Assembly: GCF_002944315.1 (NCBI RefSeq)
Contig: NZ_CP024311.1
Location: forward strand, 2,890,501 to 2,954,500
Direction: 5' to 3'
Source: Rhizobium sp. NXC24
GTDB taxonomy: Bacteria; Pseudomonadota; Alphaproteobacteria; Rhizobiales; Rhizobiaceae
DNA: 64,000 nt
The position numbers and the translations under genes are program-made. Of the stretch, positions 8,815 to 16,061 are shown piece after piece (the stretch's first letter is position 1; each line of letters starts with the position of its first letter). The notes beneath the pieces were generated by a model. It did no database searches. It saw nothing but the letters and a program-made list of their open reading frames with translations, and was not told the origin of the DNA.

Positions 8815-8890
8815 TGGAGCCAGCACGAGGATTCGAACCCCGGGCATCCGAATTACAAAGACGGCGCTCTACCTACTGAGCTATGCTGGC
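8815..8890 (-). tRNA. Phage-borne tRNA-Thr(UGU) with mismatched anticodon stem
   Basis: On the minus strand the 76 bases give a 7-bp acceptor stem (GCCAGCA with TGCTGGC), an encoded CCA end, a 4-bp D stem (GCTC/GAGC), a T arm CGGGG-TTCGAAT-CCTCG, and the anticodon loop TTTGTAA with anticodon UGU, which decodes ACA. The anticodon stem is CCGTC against TTCGG, so only the outer three pairs form and the two nearest the loop are mismatches. It lies in the moron region, as for many phage tRNAs. It may be a functional supplement or a decaying copy. Confidence 0.85.
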
Positions 8891-9220
8891 GAATATTCAG
8901 GTCAGGACGGCCTTCGCTCCCCCGGGGATACCACGTCAATTCGTGGATCGTCGCTGCTCTTATCCTCGTGAGAGGAATTGGTATCGAGAAGGCCGGTAAC
9001 AGCGTCCGGCGTGGCTATCTCCCTTTCGGGGGGGGGCGGGACGATCAACTCCTACCACTGAATTCCTCATGACATATCGCCATGAGCTTCCCGATCTGTT
9101 TCGCGCCCCTGGCTCATGATTGCCGTTTCCGGCCTACAGGCTATTACCTGATCTGAGGTGTTCCAGCGCTTGCGCGATCTCTATGCCGCCTGCCGTCTGC
9201 GCAAGTCAGCTTTGCGGCGG
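8891..9220. other. 330-bp stretch without a recognised gene
   Basis: No open frame with gene-like sequence is seen. It contains a run of nine G at 9028-9036 preceded by CCCTTTC, which could form a small hairpin. Promoter-like sequences for the leftward DUF6362 gene are not expected here because it ends at 9221. Confidence 0.4.
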
Positions 9221-9841
9221 TTATCGGCTGCGCACACCAAGACTGCGGTTCTGAGCTGAATGCCGCGCCCGAATGTCTCGGGGTTTGATTACTCTGGATT
9301 TCGCCAGTGCAGGGTCAATTTGCGGCTTAGCGTCCGATGCTCGCCAGTGTGTGACGCAAATCTCGGACGTTACCGTTTGTGAAGCGATATCTGGCTGATT
9401 TTCGGACAGCAGGCAATCCGCATTGTTAAGCCGAACCAGCATAATACGGTTGAGATTATCAGCAATACGCTGACAAATCCGATCAATTTGGCGTCGCAAA
9501 GTTCGGTCGTTCAGGTCATTTTCTACTGCAAAGGCGGAGATCGTCATGCCCCTCCTGACTTTAACCCAGCTCCAGGCGTAGATTAGCTTGCGGTCTGCCT
9601 CACTCGGAAGCGCATTGATCCAGTTCCATACCTGCTCCATTCGCCCGAGGGAGGCCGCAGACGCGTTTTCCCTGTATCGGGCAGGCTGCACGCCATAAGA
9701 CTCGTCATAGCGCCTGACGGACTCAGGCATGGCGTTTCCGAACATCTTCGGACCGCGTACTGATGGCGATATGCGGAGCGTATCCGCCATCTCCAAAATC
9801 CGCGCCTCAACCGCTTTCGCTGTCCAGTCGACAAAGTTCAC
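9221..9841 (-). CDS. DUF6362-type phage protein with HTH
   Basis: The 206-residue protein matches the DUF6362 layout as I know it from alphaproteobacterial phages: WTAKAVEARILEMADTLR at the N-terminus, then YDESYG around 45-52, RMEQVWNWINALP around 68-80, and a sigma-region-4-like helix-turn-helix at about 100-130 (ISAFAVENDLNDRTLRRQID). The last 60 residues are divergent and basic. Proteins of this type probably bind DNA and may control late genes or packaging (inference). Start ATG 9841 overlaps the upstream gene stop by 4 bases, which supports the start and coupling. Confidence 0.75.
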   Translation of the reverse strand: MNFVDWTAKAVEARILEMADTLRISPSVRGPKMFGNAMPESVRRYDESYGVQPARYRENASAASLGRMEQVWNWINALPSEADRKLIYAWSWVKVRRGMTISAFAVENDLNDRTLRRQIDRICQRIADNLNRIMLVRLNNADCLLSENQPDIASQTVTSEICVTHWRASDAKPQIDPALAKSRVIKPRDIRARHSAQNRSLGVRSR

Positions 9842-10371
9842 GCCGCGTCTCCTATCATGTCCAAAAGATCGCCCTGCACGGGCTGAAAGAATTTCACGCC
9901 GATCAACACGCGGAGAACATGGGATGTCGGTATTCCGCAGTTCATCGCCCTGGCCTTCTGGCGCAGGCTGCCAAGATCGATGGTGTTGAAGTCACCGACC
10001 AGCGTAGGCGACTTCACCAGCGATGGGTGCTGCACGAGGATGGAGGAAACGGCCTTGAGCATGTCGCTGTAGAGTTCCCGAGCATTCGTCGGCGTGCCGG
10101 TCATCAGCATGAAGACGAGCCGCAGATGATCCTCACCATACTCCCTACCGATCTCGCGAACCGTGGGTTTGCAATAGCACTCGTATGGCTTTCGGCTGGT
10201 GGGGCTGTGCAAATGGCCGTCAAAGAGCTTCACGCCGCACTGGCGCGCTACTTTGTAGATGTCACATGGCCGCCGCTGGAGAGAGGTCAAGCCGCGCTCC
10301 TTAGCGGTTGCAGCCCATTCGATGCCTCGCCTATATTGCCAGAGAAATGTGGTGGGGCGCCTACATGACAC
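9838..10371 (-). CDS. Hypothetical phage protein
   Basis: The frame encodes 177 residues, coupled to the next gene by a 4-base overlap. It has Cys/His-containing segments (RRPCDIYKVARQCGVKLFDGH; KPYECYCKPTVREIG) and a helical C-terminal half (NARELYSDMLKAVSSIL). The start is uncertain: the frame opens with GTG 10371, without a good ribosome-binding site, and the first 7 bases overlap the divergently oriented gene at 10365. No family recognised; its place in the early block suggests a replication or regulatory role only weakly. Confidence 0.6.
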   Translation of the reverse strand: MSCRRPTTFLWQYRRGIEWAATAKERGLTSLQRRPCDIYKVARQCGVKLFDGHLHSPTSRKPYECYCKPTVREIGREYGEDHLRLVFMLMTGTPTNARELYSDMLKAVSSILVQHPSLVKSPTLVGDFNTIDLGSLRQKARAMNCGIPTSHVLRVLIGVKFFQPVQGDLLDMIGDAA

Positions 10372-11087
10372 CGGACGACAAAAACTGGACGTATTGGCTG
10401 GGTTGGTATGCGGCCTATGCGATCTTGGGACTGATCTTTCTTGGCGTAATATGGGAAGGCCAGTTCGATAACGTTTGCGGGGGTTCCGCGCAGACTTGGC
10501 TTCCGTGGGCGCGACCAGAGGAACATTGCCTGAGAGAGTGGCTGGGCGCTCTCAGTGGCTGGGCGGGTCTCGTAGTGGGCATCCCCAGCATCCTTTATTT
10601 GGCTAAGCAAGTGCGGATGGCAGAACATGCAACCTTTCGACTGGCGGAAAGCGAAAGACGGCGGCAACTTGCGGCTTGTCGCAGCGTCCTCCGGATTTGC
10701 GGCCGGATAGAGAAGAATTTGGATCCCGCGAATGAGCTTTTGGTTCCCAATCCTGAAAGCAAGTTGTTGGAGCAGGCCAGGGACCTTAGGTATATGCTTG
10801 AGCACTTCATAGAACTCGTCAATGACCCAGCAATTGACCTGTTTGAGTCTTGGTTTCCTTTGGAAAGCGGTGATCAGGTAGATGCCGGTGAAATCCGCAG
10901 AGAATTGAGCAGGCATCTGCGGTTCGTAGAAGAAAATTTGGCGGAGAGCGAACCATCGGTCACAGCCGATGAGATCGTCGATTCCTACAAAGACAGCTAT
11001 AATGTGCTGGTATCTTTCGAAGAAAGTATGCGCGTCGCCGCTAAACTCGCATTGAAAGACATTGATCAGGACCGCGCCGGTGGCTGA
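10365..11087 (+). CDS. Two-TM protein with helical cytoplasmic domain (moron candidate)
   Basis: A rightward frame of 240 residues from ATG 10365. Two membrane segments lie at the N-terminus: about residues 8-28 (WLGWYAAYAILGLIFLGVIW) and 53-75 (ALSGWAGLVVGIPSILYLA). They are followed by a charged helical domain of about 160 residues (MAEHATFRLAESERRRQLA; DLRYMLEHFIELVNDP). A short Cys-containing loop lies between the two TMs. It is the only rightward gene in this leftward block and its start overlaps the divergent neighbour. Function unknown; such isolated prophage genes often encode host-benefit or phage-exclusion traits, which is inference here. Confidence 0.65.
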   Translation: MTPDDKNWTYWLGWYAAYAILGLIFLGVIWEGQFDNVCGGSAQTWLPWARPEEHCLREWLGALSGWAGLVVGIPSILYLAKQVRMAEHATFRLAESERRRQLAACRSVLRICGRIEKNLDPANELLVPNPESKLLEQARDLRYMLEHFIELVNDPAIDLFESWFPLESGDQVDAGEIRRELSRHLRFVEENLAESEPSVTADEIVDSYKDSYNVLVSFEESMRVAAKLALKDIDQDRAGG

Positions 11088-11092
11088 CGCTT

Positions 11093-11521
11093 TCATAGCT
11101 TTCCGCCCTTCTCGGCAAGATACGCCGCTGGATCGATGCGCTTGACTTCGGACGCTGCGCCGAACGTGCCAAGCCGATGATCGCGATAGGCGCGATTGCC
11201 AGCGGGATCAAACTTAACCGCGGCAATATTGCGGACCCAGCCCACCGCCTTCGCGGCATTGCGCTTCATCTGCTTTTCCTGCTTTGCCGCTCGCTTCCTT
11301 CCCTTCTTGCTCTGCTTCGGGGCCTTATCCGGCTTGCCCCACAACACGCGCTTATTGCTGCGGCGACGATCGGGAATGTCGGCGGCTTGGGTATCGAGCC
11401 GATCAAGCGCCTTCCAGGCCGCGGCGTTGGTCTCAAACGGTCCTTCGACGACATTGCCGCGCTGATCGGTAACCTCGTACTGACCGCCATCGTTTCTCGT
11501 GACGTTGAGGATCTGGGTCAC
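11093..11521 (-). CDS. Basic hypothetical phage protein
   Basis: About 142 residues. I prefer the GTG start at 11521 because GGAGGG lies 7 bases upstream; the frame stays open to a TTG at 11608. The N-terminal 40 residues (TQILNVTRNDGGQYEVTDQR, then a WKALDRLD helix) look like a small beta-hairpin plus helix domain. The middle is very basic (KQSKKGRKRAAKQEKQMKR), consistent with nucleic acid binding. It ends 5 bp after the stop of the convergent gene at 11087. No family recognised. Confidence 0.65.
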   Translation of the reverse strand: MTQILNVTRNDGGQYEVTDQRGNVVEGPFETNAAAWKALDRLDTQAADIPDRRRSNKRVLWGKPDKAPKQSKKGRKRAAKQEKQMKRNAAKAVGWVRNIAAVKFDPAGNRAYRDHRLGTFGAASEVKRIDPAAYLAEKGGKL

Positions 11522-11648
11522 AGCCGAACCCTCCATGTGCGGAGCGACAGCCGAATCCGAAGCCAGAATATTTCGAGGATGATCATCGGATTTCCCTCCC
11601 CGGAACAAACCTCATGATCGCCGGTTTTGATTTCGAAGGATCACTGTC

Positions 11649-11903
11649 ATGCCACGCCAATGGTGGGATCATCCGGTCACGATCGAAACCGCTCACGTCG
11701 GGCGGTTCATCACAATCAACAGCACCGAACGAGCCGCTGAATTCCTGCTGAATGAATGGCCGGGCGACGTCGAGGCCAAATCCTATACCGTTGCAGCTCA
11801 GGTCCTTATCGACGCCCACGAAGGCAGAGCAACGACTGACCAGGCTCGTGAAGCTTTCATCACCGCGGCGCGGGAAGCGGGTATTTTCGTTTTCAAAGAG
11901 TGA
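11649..11903 (+). CDS. DUF982 domain protein
   Basis: The 84-residue protein carries the DUF982 pattern: WWDHPVTIET near the N-terminus, RAAEFLLNEWP in the middle, AAQVLIDAHEGRA, and the ending AFITAAREAGIFV. DUF982 proteins are small, found almost only in Rhizobiales, often in many copies per genome and on mobile regions; their function is unknown. It is rightward and lies between leftward genes, so it is another moron-type insertion. Confidence 0.85.
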   Translation: MPRQWWDHPVTIETAHVGRFITINSTERAAEFLLNEWPGDVEAKSYTVAAQVLIDAHEGRATTDQAREAFITAAREAGIFVFKE

Positions 11904-11905
11904 GG

Positions 11906-12175
11906 TCATGCCGCGCCTTTCGGGGTGTTGGCTTCCCGAGCCGCATAGGCGGCACGCTGCATTTCCATCTGCACAGCGTCGGAGAAAGCTTCGATTTCCT
12001 TTCTGATAGCTGCGTCCGCGTGTCCCTGAACCTGCAGTCGGGCGTAAAGCCGCCTACAAGTCAGTTTCCAAAATCGGTCAGCCGCCTCGCCGTGCCTGCG
12101 CTCAAGCACTCGCGCGGTCTCGCGAACGAAGTAGATATTTCGGTCGATTGGGAATGGGATAATCTCAGCCGTCAT
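11906..12175 (-). CDS. DUF6074-type small protein
   Basis: 89 residues starting MTAEIIPFPIDRNIYFVRET. The opening (M-x-A-E-I-[IL]-P-F-P) and the arrangement of helices around ARVLERR and RRLYARL are those of DUF6074 proteins of rhizobial phages and mobile regions. I chose ATG 12175 because it gives an ATGA overlap with the upstream gene and begins at the conserved motif; the open frame upstream of it is low-quality sequence. Function unknown. Confidence 0.75.
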   Translation of the reverse strand: MTAEIIPFPIDRNIYFVRETARVLERRHGEAADRFWKLTCRRLYARLQVQGHADAAIRKEIEAFSDAVQMEMQRAAYAAREANTPKGAA

Positions 12176-13011
12176 GCCGCTTCCCCTTCCATTTTCTCGC
12201 CACTCCCATGGGGCCCTGCCCCTTGGAACCCCGCTGGGGGATGATCCCCCAGACCCGCAACCAAACCCGCTGCGCGGCTTTGGCCTATCTTCATCTGAGG
12301 GTTCGGCACCGAAGCGATGATTGTTTGCACTGGAGTGTCGCCATTCGTATGTACTTCTACTCGCGACACTTCGGTGCAAGGTCGCTTCTGGCGGTAAAAC
12401 CAGGTACGCCGGGATATCCCCTCGGCTTCCCAAGGCTTTGTAGCTGCCAGCGTGGTTGCCTCCTGGGATGAGCGATTTAGCATGCCCTGTTCACGCCGTT
12501 TGCGCTCCTGCCGGCTTCTATCCCGTTCGCGCTTAAGCTCTTTTGCTACTGCCTTTCGGTCTTCTGATGACAGATCGCAGGCACCAATGGTTTTTAGGCC
12601 AAGCGCATTGCGTTCCTTCATCGTGACATGCAGCAGCTTGGCGGTGGCCTCTGCACCGAGCATGTACTTCCGCCGGCCCACAGTGCAGACGAGATCGAGT
12701 AGTTCATCGTCGGAGATCCATGGTGCCCACGTTTTGCACCAATCGACGACCGACTGAGATCTAGGTGTCGTCGCGACCGCATAGATGTATGCGACACAAC
12801 TATCGTAGTCATCTGTCCCAGCGGGGTCCGGTATTCCACGGTTGTGGCGATGACGGATCACTCTTTCGATTTCCCGCAGCCGCATCACTTCGATTGAGAA
12901 TTTCCACTCCACCCGCCGATCACGCTTGCGCGCCGGCTTTTCCTTCCAGATGACTTTCCCGATCAGTATCTGCTCGGAGCCATCGCGGTTTGATTTGAGA
13001 ACCTGTTTCAA
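12172..13011 (-). CDS. Hypothetical phage protein with C-terminal HTH-like motif
   Basis: 279 residues, in the early operon between SSB and the DUF6074 gene. The N-terminal half has no match I recognise. The middle is a strongly charged helix (RKAVAKELKRERDRSRQERK) and is followed by TKPWEAEGISRRTWFYR around residues 195-215, a motif seen in rhizobial phage and plasmid proteins at a helix-turn-helix-like site. The C-terminal 50 residues are Gly/Pro-rich. A role in DNA replication or transcription is likely from position but not shown. Confidence 0.65.
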   Translation of the reverse strand: MKQVLKSNRDGSEQILIGKVIWKEKPARKRDRRVEWKFSIEVMRLREIERVIRHRHNRGIPDPAGTDDYDSCVAYIYAVATTPRSQSVVDWCKTWAPWISDDELLDLVCTVGRRKYMLGAEATAKLLHVTMKERNALGLKTIGACDLSSEDRKAVAKELKRERDRSRQERKRREQGMLNRSSQEATTLAATKPWEAEGISRRTWFYRQKRPCTEVSRVEVHTNGDTPVQTIIASVPNPQMKIGQSRAAGLVAGLGDHPPAGFQGAGPHGSGEKMEGEAA

Positions 13012-13019
13012 GCGATACC

Positions 13020-13403
13020 TCAGAACGGAATCTGGTCATTGAGTTCAGGAAGCTGTTCCTGACGAGGACGATCCGACTGCTTGCGACCGCCACCATTAGG
13101 ACGGACTGTGCGGCTGGAGACGAGGGAATCAGCAACGATCTGAAGCTGCTCGCGCTTCTCGCCATCGTTCGTGGTCCATGTGCTGCGTTGGACGCGTCCC
13201 GATGCGCTGACCATGTCGCCCTTCTGAAGGCGAAGGAGGTCTTCGGCGACACGACCGAACGCAAGGATGCTGATCCACAGCGGCGGAGCATCCTGTTCGC
13301 CAACGGCAACAGCCATGGAGGCGGCTGCCATCGGCTTTCCTGATTGGGTGGAGATCGAGCGGGGATCTTGGCCCAAGCGGCCATATGCGGCGGCGTGCAT
13401 CAT
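13020..13403 (-). CDS. ssb: Phage single-stranded DNA-binding protein
   Basis: This 127-residue protein binds ssDNA during replication and recombination. The OB-fold segments are visible: AAYGRLGQDPRSISTQSGKP at the N-terminus, ISILAFGRVAEDLLRLQKGD in the middle, and ASGRVQRSTWTTNDG. The C-terminus ends NDQIPF, a variant of the acidic DDDIPF tip that recruits partner proteins. ATG 13403 is chosen because GGAGGG lies 8 bases upstream and because the ATG overlaps the upstream gene stop (ATGA). It is short and phage-type; the host copy is elsewhere. Confidence 0.92.
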   Translation of the reverse strand: MMHAAAYGRLGQDPRSISTQSGKPMAAASMAVAVGEQDAPPLWISILAFGRVAEDLLRLQKGDMVSASGRVQRSTWTTNDGEKREQLQIVADSLVSSRTVRPNGGGRKQSDRPRQEQLPELNDQIPF

Positions 13404-13597
13404 GAGAAAGCCCTCCGGCATATCTTGAAGGACTTCGCCAACGTGCAGGCCTCTGCAGCCTGGACGCTCGTCAGACCGAAACGCTGCTTGAGGACGGGGA
13501 TTACGGCGCCGAACTGGTCACCTTTACGATCGGCGAGCCATTGGGCGGCGCGGGTTATGTTTGATGGGGTTGATAAATTTTCGGAGGCGGCCGTCAT
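13400..13597 (-). CDS. Small phage protein, possible HTH
   Basis: 65 residues from ATG 13597. The body NITRAAQWLADRKGDQFGAV followed by LKQRFGLTSVQAAEACTLAK resembles short rhizobial phage proteins with a single helix-turn-helix-like unit. Overlaps of 4 bases with both neighbours (ATGA at 13594-13597 and 13400-13403) support both the start and a coupled operon with the AlpA-like gene upstream and SSB downstream. Function not known. Confidence 0.65.
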   Translation of the reverse strand: MTAASENLSTPSNITRAAQWLADRKGDQFGAVIPVLKQRFGLTSVQAAEACTLAKSFKICRRAFS

Positions 13598-13827
13598 GCT
13601 GCCCTGCCCGACGTTGATGTAACCGGCTGAGATAGGCGATCTATTGCCCATCGATCAAGATCATCGAGATCATAGAGCGGAATGCGGCCTGCATAGCGCA
13701 TCGCCGGGCCGCCGCCAGTAGTGGCCATCTTGTTCAAGGTAGCTAGGGCGATAGGGATGCCGTGCTTTTCGAGGAGATATCCCGGCACCTCAGATCGTCT
13801 TAGTCTGGGTTTTTCAGAACTATTCAT
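13594..13827 (-). CDS. AlpA/excisionase-like DNA-binding protein
   Basis: 77 residues from ATG 13827. The segment RRSEVPGYLLEKHGIPIALA followed by TLNKMATTGGGPAMRYAGRIPLYDLDDLDRWA is the layout of small MerR-like winged-helix proteins (AlpA, Xis type): a recognition helix, then a wing with the R-Y-x-G-R-x-x-L-Y strand and a closing W helix. In a prophage it could be an excisionase or activator of the leftward early operon it heads. It diverges from the ribbon-helix-helix gene at 13950 across two palindromes, so it is probably under that regulator. Confidence 0.75.
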   Translation of the reverse strand: MNSSEKPRLRRSEVPGYLLEKHGIPIALATLNKMATTGGGPAMRYAGRIPLYDLDDLDRWAIDRLSQPVTSTSGRAA

Positions 13828-13850
13828 CGTTAACCATTTCCCGATTTTCC

Positions 13851-13930
13851 ATATGGCATTTGTGCCATACATGGCATAATCGAGATAATGGTGGTTAAGT
13901 CAAGAAAAATATATGGCATAAGTGCCATAT
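13851..13930. promoter_or_regulatory. Paired 20-bp palindromic operators in divergent control region
   Basis: Two near-identical sites, at 13851-13870 and 13911-13930, have the form ATATGGCA-N4-TGCCATA(C/T), 60 bp apart (start to start). An extra half site ATGGCA lies at 13871-13876. They lie between the leftward early operon (start 13827) and the rightward Arc-like gene (start 13950). The exact dyads and the placement point to binding of a dimeric or tetrameric regulator, most simply the Arc-like product of the adjacent gene. Confidence 0.8.
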
Positions 13931-13949
13931 CTTCTGAACGGGGACTGAA

Positions 13950-14417
13950 GTGGCAAAAAAGCAGCTAGTAAAAGATCAGGACAAATTCATCGTTCGACTT
14001 CCTGATGGGATGCGCGAGCGAATTAAGGCGAAGGCAGATCGCGCAGGAATGTCTATGAACGAGGCAATCGTATGGGTCCTTGAAAGGGAATTTCCGGCCC
14101 CCGTGACGCTGGAAGAGCGGCTTCACGATCTAGCGAATTTAGTGTCGATGCTGAAGGACTCGAAGGACCCTTATGAAGGCGTCGAAGCACTAATCGCTGA
14201 AATCGAAGAAACGGTAGATAAGATCGCCTCGGATAAAATTCCAACAGATCAGCGTTTTTCACGAATGGTCTATGACCGGCTGACATATTGGCGGGAATTG
14301 GAGCTTGATAACTGGCGCGACAAGCACGAAAGCCCGTTCGATGATGAAAACTGGCCATCATATAGCGGCGATGACCCCTTCGCCGAGGATCATCCCTCAG
14401 AGAAAAAAAAGGATTAG
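13950..14417 (+). CDS. Arc-family ribbon-helix-helix DNA-binding protein (repressor candidate)
   Basis: 155 residues, GTG start at 13950. Residues 10-50 form a ribbon-helix-helix: DKFIVRLPDGMRERIKAKAD followed by RAGMSMNEAIVWVLEREF, the pattern of Arc/Mnt-type proteins. The C-terminal 100 residues are acidic and helical (TLEERLHDLANLVSMLKDSK; EIEETVDKIASDK) with a very acidic tail. The gene diverges from the early operon with two palindromes between them, so it is a candidate lysogeny or early-gene repressor that controls itself too. The stop overlaps the convergent integrase gene by 4 bases. Confidence 0.8.
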   Translation: MAKKQLVKDQDKFIVRLPDGMRERIKAKADRAGMSMNEAIVWVLEREFPAPVTLEERLHDLANLVSMLKDSKDPYEGVEALIAEIEETVDKIASDKIPTDQRFSRMVYDRLTYWRELELDNWRDKHESPFDDENWPSYSGDDPFAEDHPSEKKKD

Positions 14418-15679
14418 GCCCGGCGCGGCATCTTGAGGACCTTGGCAGTTTGCCCGGTCATCATACGGTGCACCTCGCCCGAAACCTTGTTGGCTGCGGC
14501 TATCAACACACTGTCGAGATGATGCACATAGCGTTGCGTGACATTGCCGGCCGAATGACCCAGAAGGGCCGCAATCGTTATTTCGGTGAAGCCGAGATCG
14601 CCGGCCACACTGGCGTAGGAGTGGCGCAGCGTGTGCGATGTCACACCGGCCAAGCCGGCCTTCTTGGTGAGGCGTTCGATTGCTTCGTCGAGCGAGCTAT
14701 AAAAACCGCCTTCGCTGCGAGGTCCTGGCAGAACATGTGGGTTGTCTCCTTGCTTGCTGACAGTCGCGAGCAACTCAAAGACAGGTTTTCCAATCGGCCG
14801 GACTGATGCGCCCTCTTTCGAATCGCCGAGGCGGAAGCAGTTTCCCCCTTCATCAACCTCGGCCCACTTCAGACCGGCGATCTCGCTTAGACGAAAGCCC
14901 GTGAGCAAGAAAAGCTTAATTCCGACGACACCCTGCCAGATTTCGGTATCGGCAGCTTCCAGTGCGTTGCCCAGCGCCCGATACTCTTTTGCATCGAGTC
15001 GGCGCGTACGCTTGCCAACAGCCGGCTTCTTGATGCCTCGCGCCGGGTTATGCTGGATGATGCCTTCGGATACCGCATAGGTCAGGATAGCGCTCAAGAG
15101 CGTTACCGCCTGTGATGCGGTGCCCGCCCCTCCCTCGACGATCGACCGCCCCCGGAGCTTGCCCGTCTTCTCAGTCATTGCCGTTTTGCCAACGGTTACA
15201 TCCCTCATCATCTTCACAACGTCGGCAGTGGTAACATCTTGGACGAGCTTGGCGCCAAGTAACGGCGTGATGTGCCGGTTCGCCCTGCCCTTGTCGACGT
15301 ACAGCGTGGAGGCCTTCTTCGGTTGGCCTCGCTTGCCAAAGATGAGCCCTTTGTCAGCGGCGGCAAAATACGTCTCGCACAACTCTTTGATGGTGAGTGA
15401 TTTCCTCCGCGTGGCTCGATCGAGCTGAGGATCCTCCCCGCGGGCTACGTCGCCAAGCACAATCTTGGCCTGTTTCCGGGCTTCCTCAACCGTTAAGGCA
15501 CCATGGGAACCGACCTTGAAACGCTTCGTTTGCTTCCCGACTCTGTATTGGGCGACGTAGGTCTTTTTGCCGGTCGGCCATACGCGCACGCCGAAGCCGG
15601 ACAATTCGTCATCCCACTCGAAATAGTCTTTCTCGCGCGCGTCCAAGCTGTCGATAACGCGCTTAGTAAGTTTCGTCAT
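14414..15679 (-). CDS. int: Tyrosine recombinase integrase (P4-type)
   Basis: 421 residues. The N-terminal domain (about 1-90: TKRVIDSLDAREKDYFEWDD, then GFGVRVWPTGKKTYVAQYR) is the DUF4102-type arm-binding domain of P4-like integrases. The core-binding domain is at about 95-215. The catalytic domain shows LLTGFRLSEIAGLKW (first Arg), HTLRHSYAS (His-x-x-Arg), LGHSAGNVTQRYVH (His and the Tyr nucleophile). It would recombine attP with attB in the tRNA-Arg gene, whose 3' remnant lies 168 bp away. All catalytic residues are present. Confidence 0.95.
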   Translation of the reverse strand: MTKLTKRVIDSLDAREKDYFEWDDELSGFGVRVWPTGKKTYVAQYRVGKQTKRFKVGSHGALTVEEARKQAKIVLGDVARGEDPQLDRATRRKSLTIKELCETYFAAADKGLIFGKRGQPKKASTLYVDKGRANRHITPLLGAKLVQDVTTADVVKMMRDVTVGKTAMTEKTGKLRGRSIVEGGAGTASQAVTLLSAILTYAVSEGIIQHNPARGIKKPAVGKRTRRLDAKEYRALGNALEAADTEIWQGVVGIKLFLLTGFRLSEIAGLKWAEVDEGGNCFRLGDSKEGASVRPIGKPVFELLATVSKQGDNPHVLPGPRSEGGFYSSLDEAIERLTKKAGLAGVTSHTLRHSYASVAGDLGFTEITIAALLGHSAGNVTQRYVHHLDSVLIAAANKVSGEVHRMMTGQTAKVLKMPRRA

Positions 15680-15697
15680 GCTCGCACCCAGGTTTTA

Positions 15698-15823
15698 CAG
15701 GAAGCATATAGGAAGCGGCAGGAAGCAAATTGGGGTAAATTCGATCGCAACCGTTGTAATCGCAGAAAACGCTTACCGGCTGATATTGATCACATAATCG
15801 AATTTGAGTAAACAACAGGAAGC
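15698..15823. repeat. Repeated AGGAAGC units, candidate integrase arm-type sites
   Basis: AGGAAGC occurs at 15699-15705, 15710-15716 and 15720-15726, spaced 10-11 bp, and again at 15817-15823, all on the same strand. Three of the four are preceded by C. They sit between the integrase start and the att core, where tyrosine integrases have short arm-type sites in phase with the helix. The interpretation is inference from placement and spacing. Confidence 0.5.
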
Positions 15824-15846
15824 GTGGGAAAGTGACTTAGCTCTGC

Positions 15847-15892
15847 ATTCCGATTCCAAAGGTCACAGGTTCGAATCCTGTCGGGTGCGCCA
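15847..15892 (+). other. attachment site: 3' remnant of tRNA-Arg(CCG)
   Basis: The 46 bases from ATTCCGATTCC to the CCA end match the anticodon-to-3'-end part of an alphaproteobacterial tRNA-Arg with anticodon CCG: loop TTCCGAT, stem half TCCAA, T arm ACAGG-TTCGAAT-CCTGT, acceptor strand and encoded CCA. Upstream bases do not continue the tRNA, so this is a displaced 3' end. The prophage end supplies the copy at the other junction. The core identity probably starts near 15846. Confidence 0.88.
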
Positions 15893-16061
15893 TTTCTAAC
15901 GTATTGATTCATCTGCAATATTTTCGGTAGTAGTCAGCTTACGGTTCTTCGCCCGTGCTGCTCGAAATCTATCCGCCACGGTACCAGTAGCCGCTCATTG
16001 TTGAATGAAAATCCGTTCAATCGGGTTCGGACATGAACAGAGCAATTTGAAAATCCATCAC

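Larger units (their letters stand above)
1..15892. mobile_element. Prophage, right-hand portion (left end outside window)
   Basis: The block holds terminase, portal, scaffold and coat genes, an SSB, an Arc-like repressor candidate and a tyrosine integrase. It ends at a 3' fragment of tRNA-Arg next to the integrase. The structural order TerS, TerL, portal, scaffold, coat is that of P22-like podoviruses (known for the family). The fragment at the right end is only the 3' part of the tRNA, so the reconstituted complete tRNA-Arg should lie at the left end, outside the window. Tail genes and lysis genes are not seen and are expected further left. Several rightward genes among leftward ones look like morons. 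Whether it is still inducible cannot be judged here. Confidence 0.93.

Noticed and set aside
9028..9036. Run of nine G as a possible frameshift or sequencing error
   Set aside because: It lies outside any gene I can support, so no reading frame is affected.
10287..11096. Minus-strand 269-codon frame opposite the two-TM protein
   Set aside because: The plus-strand frame has two clear membrane helices and sits better between its neighbours; the minus frame has no motif. Either could be real only with transcript data, so this is a preference.
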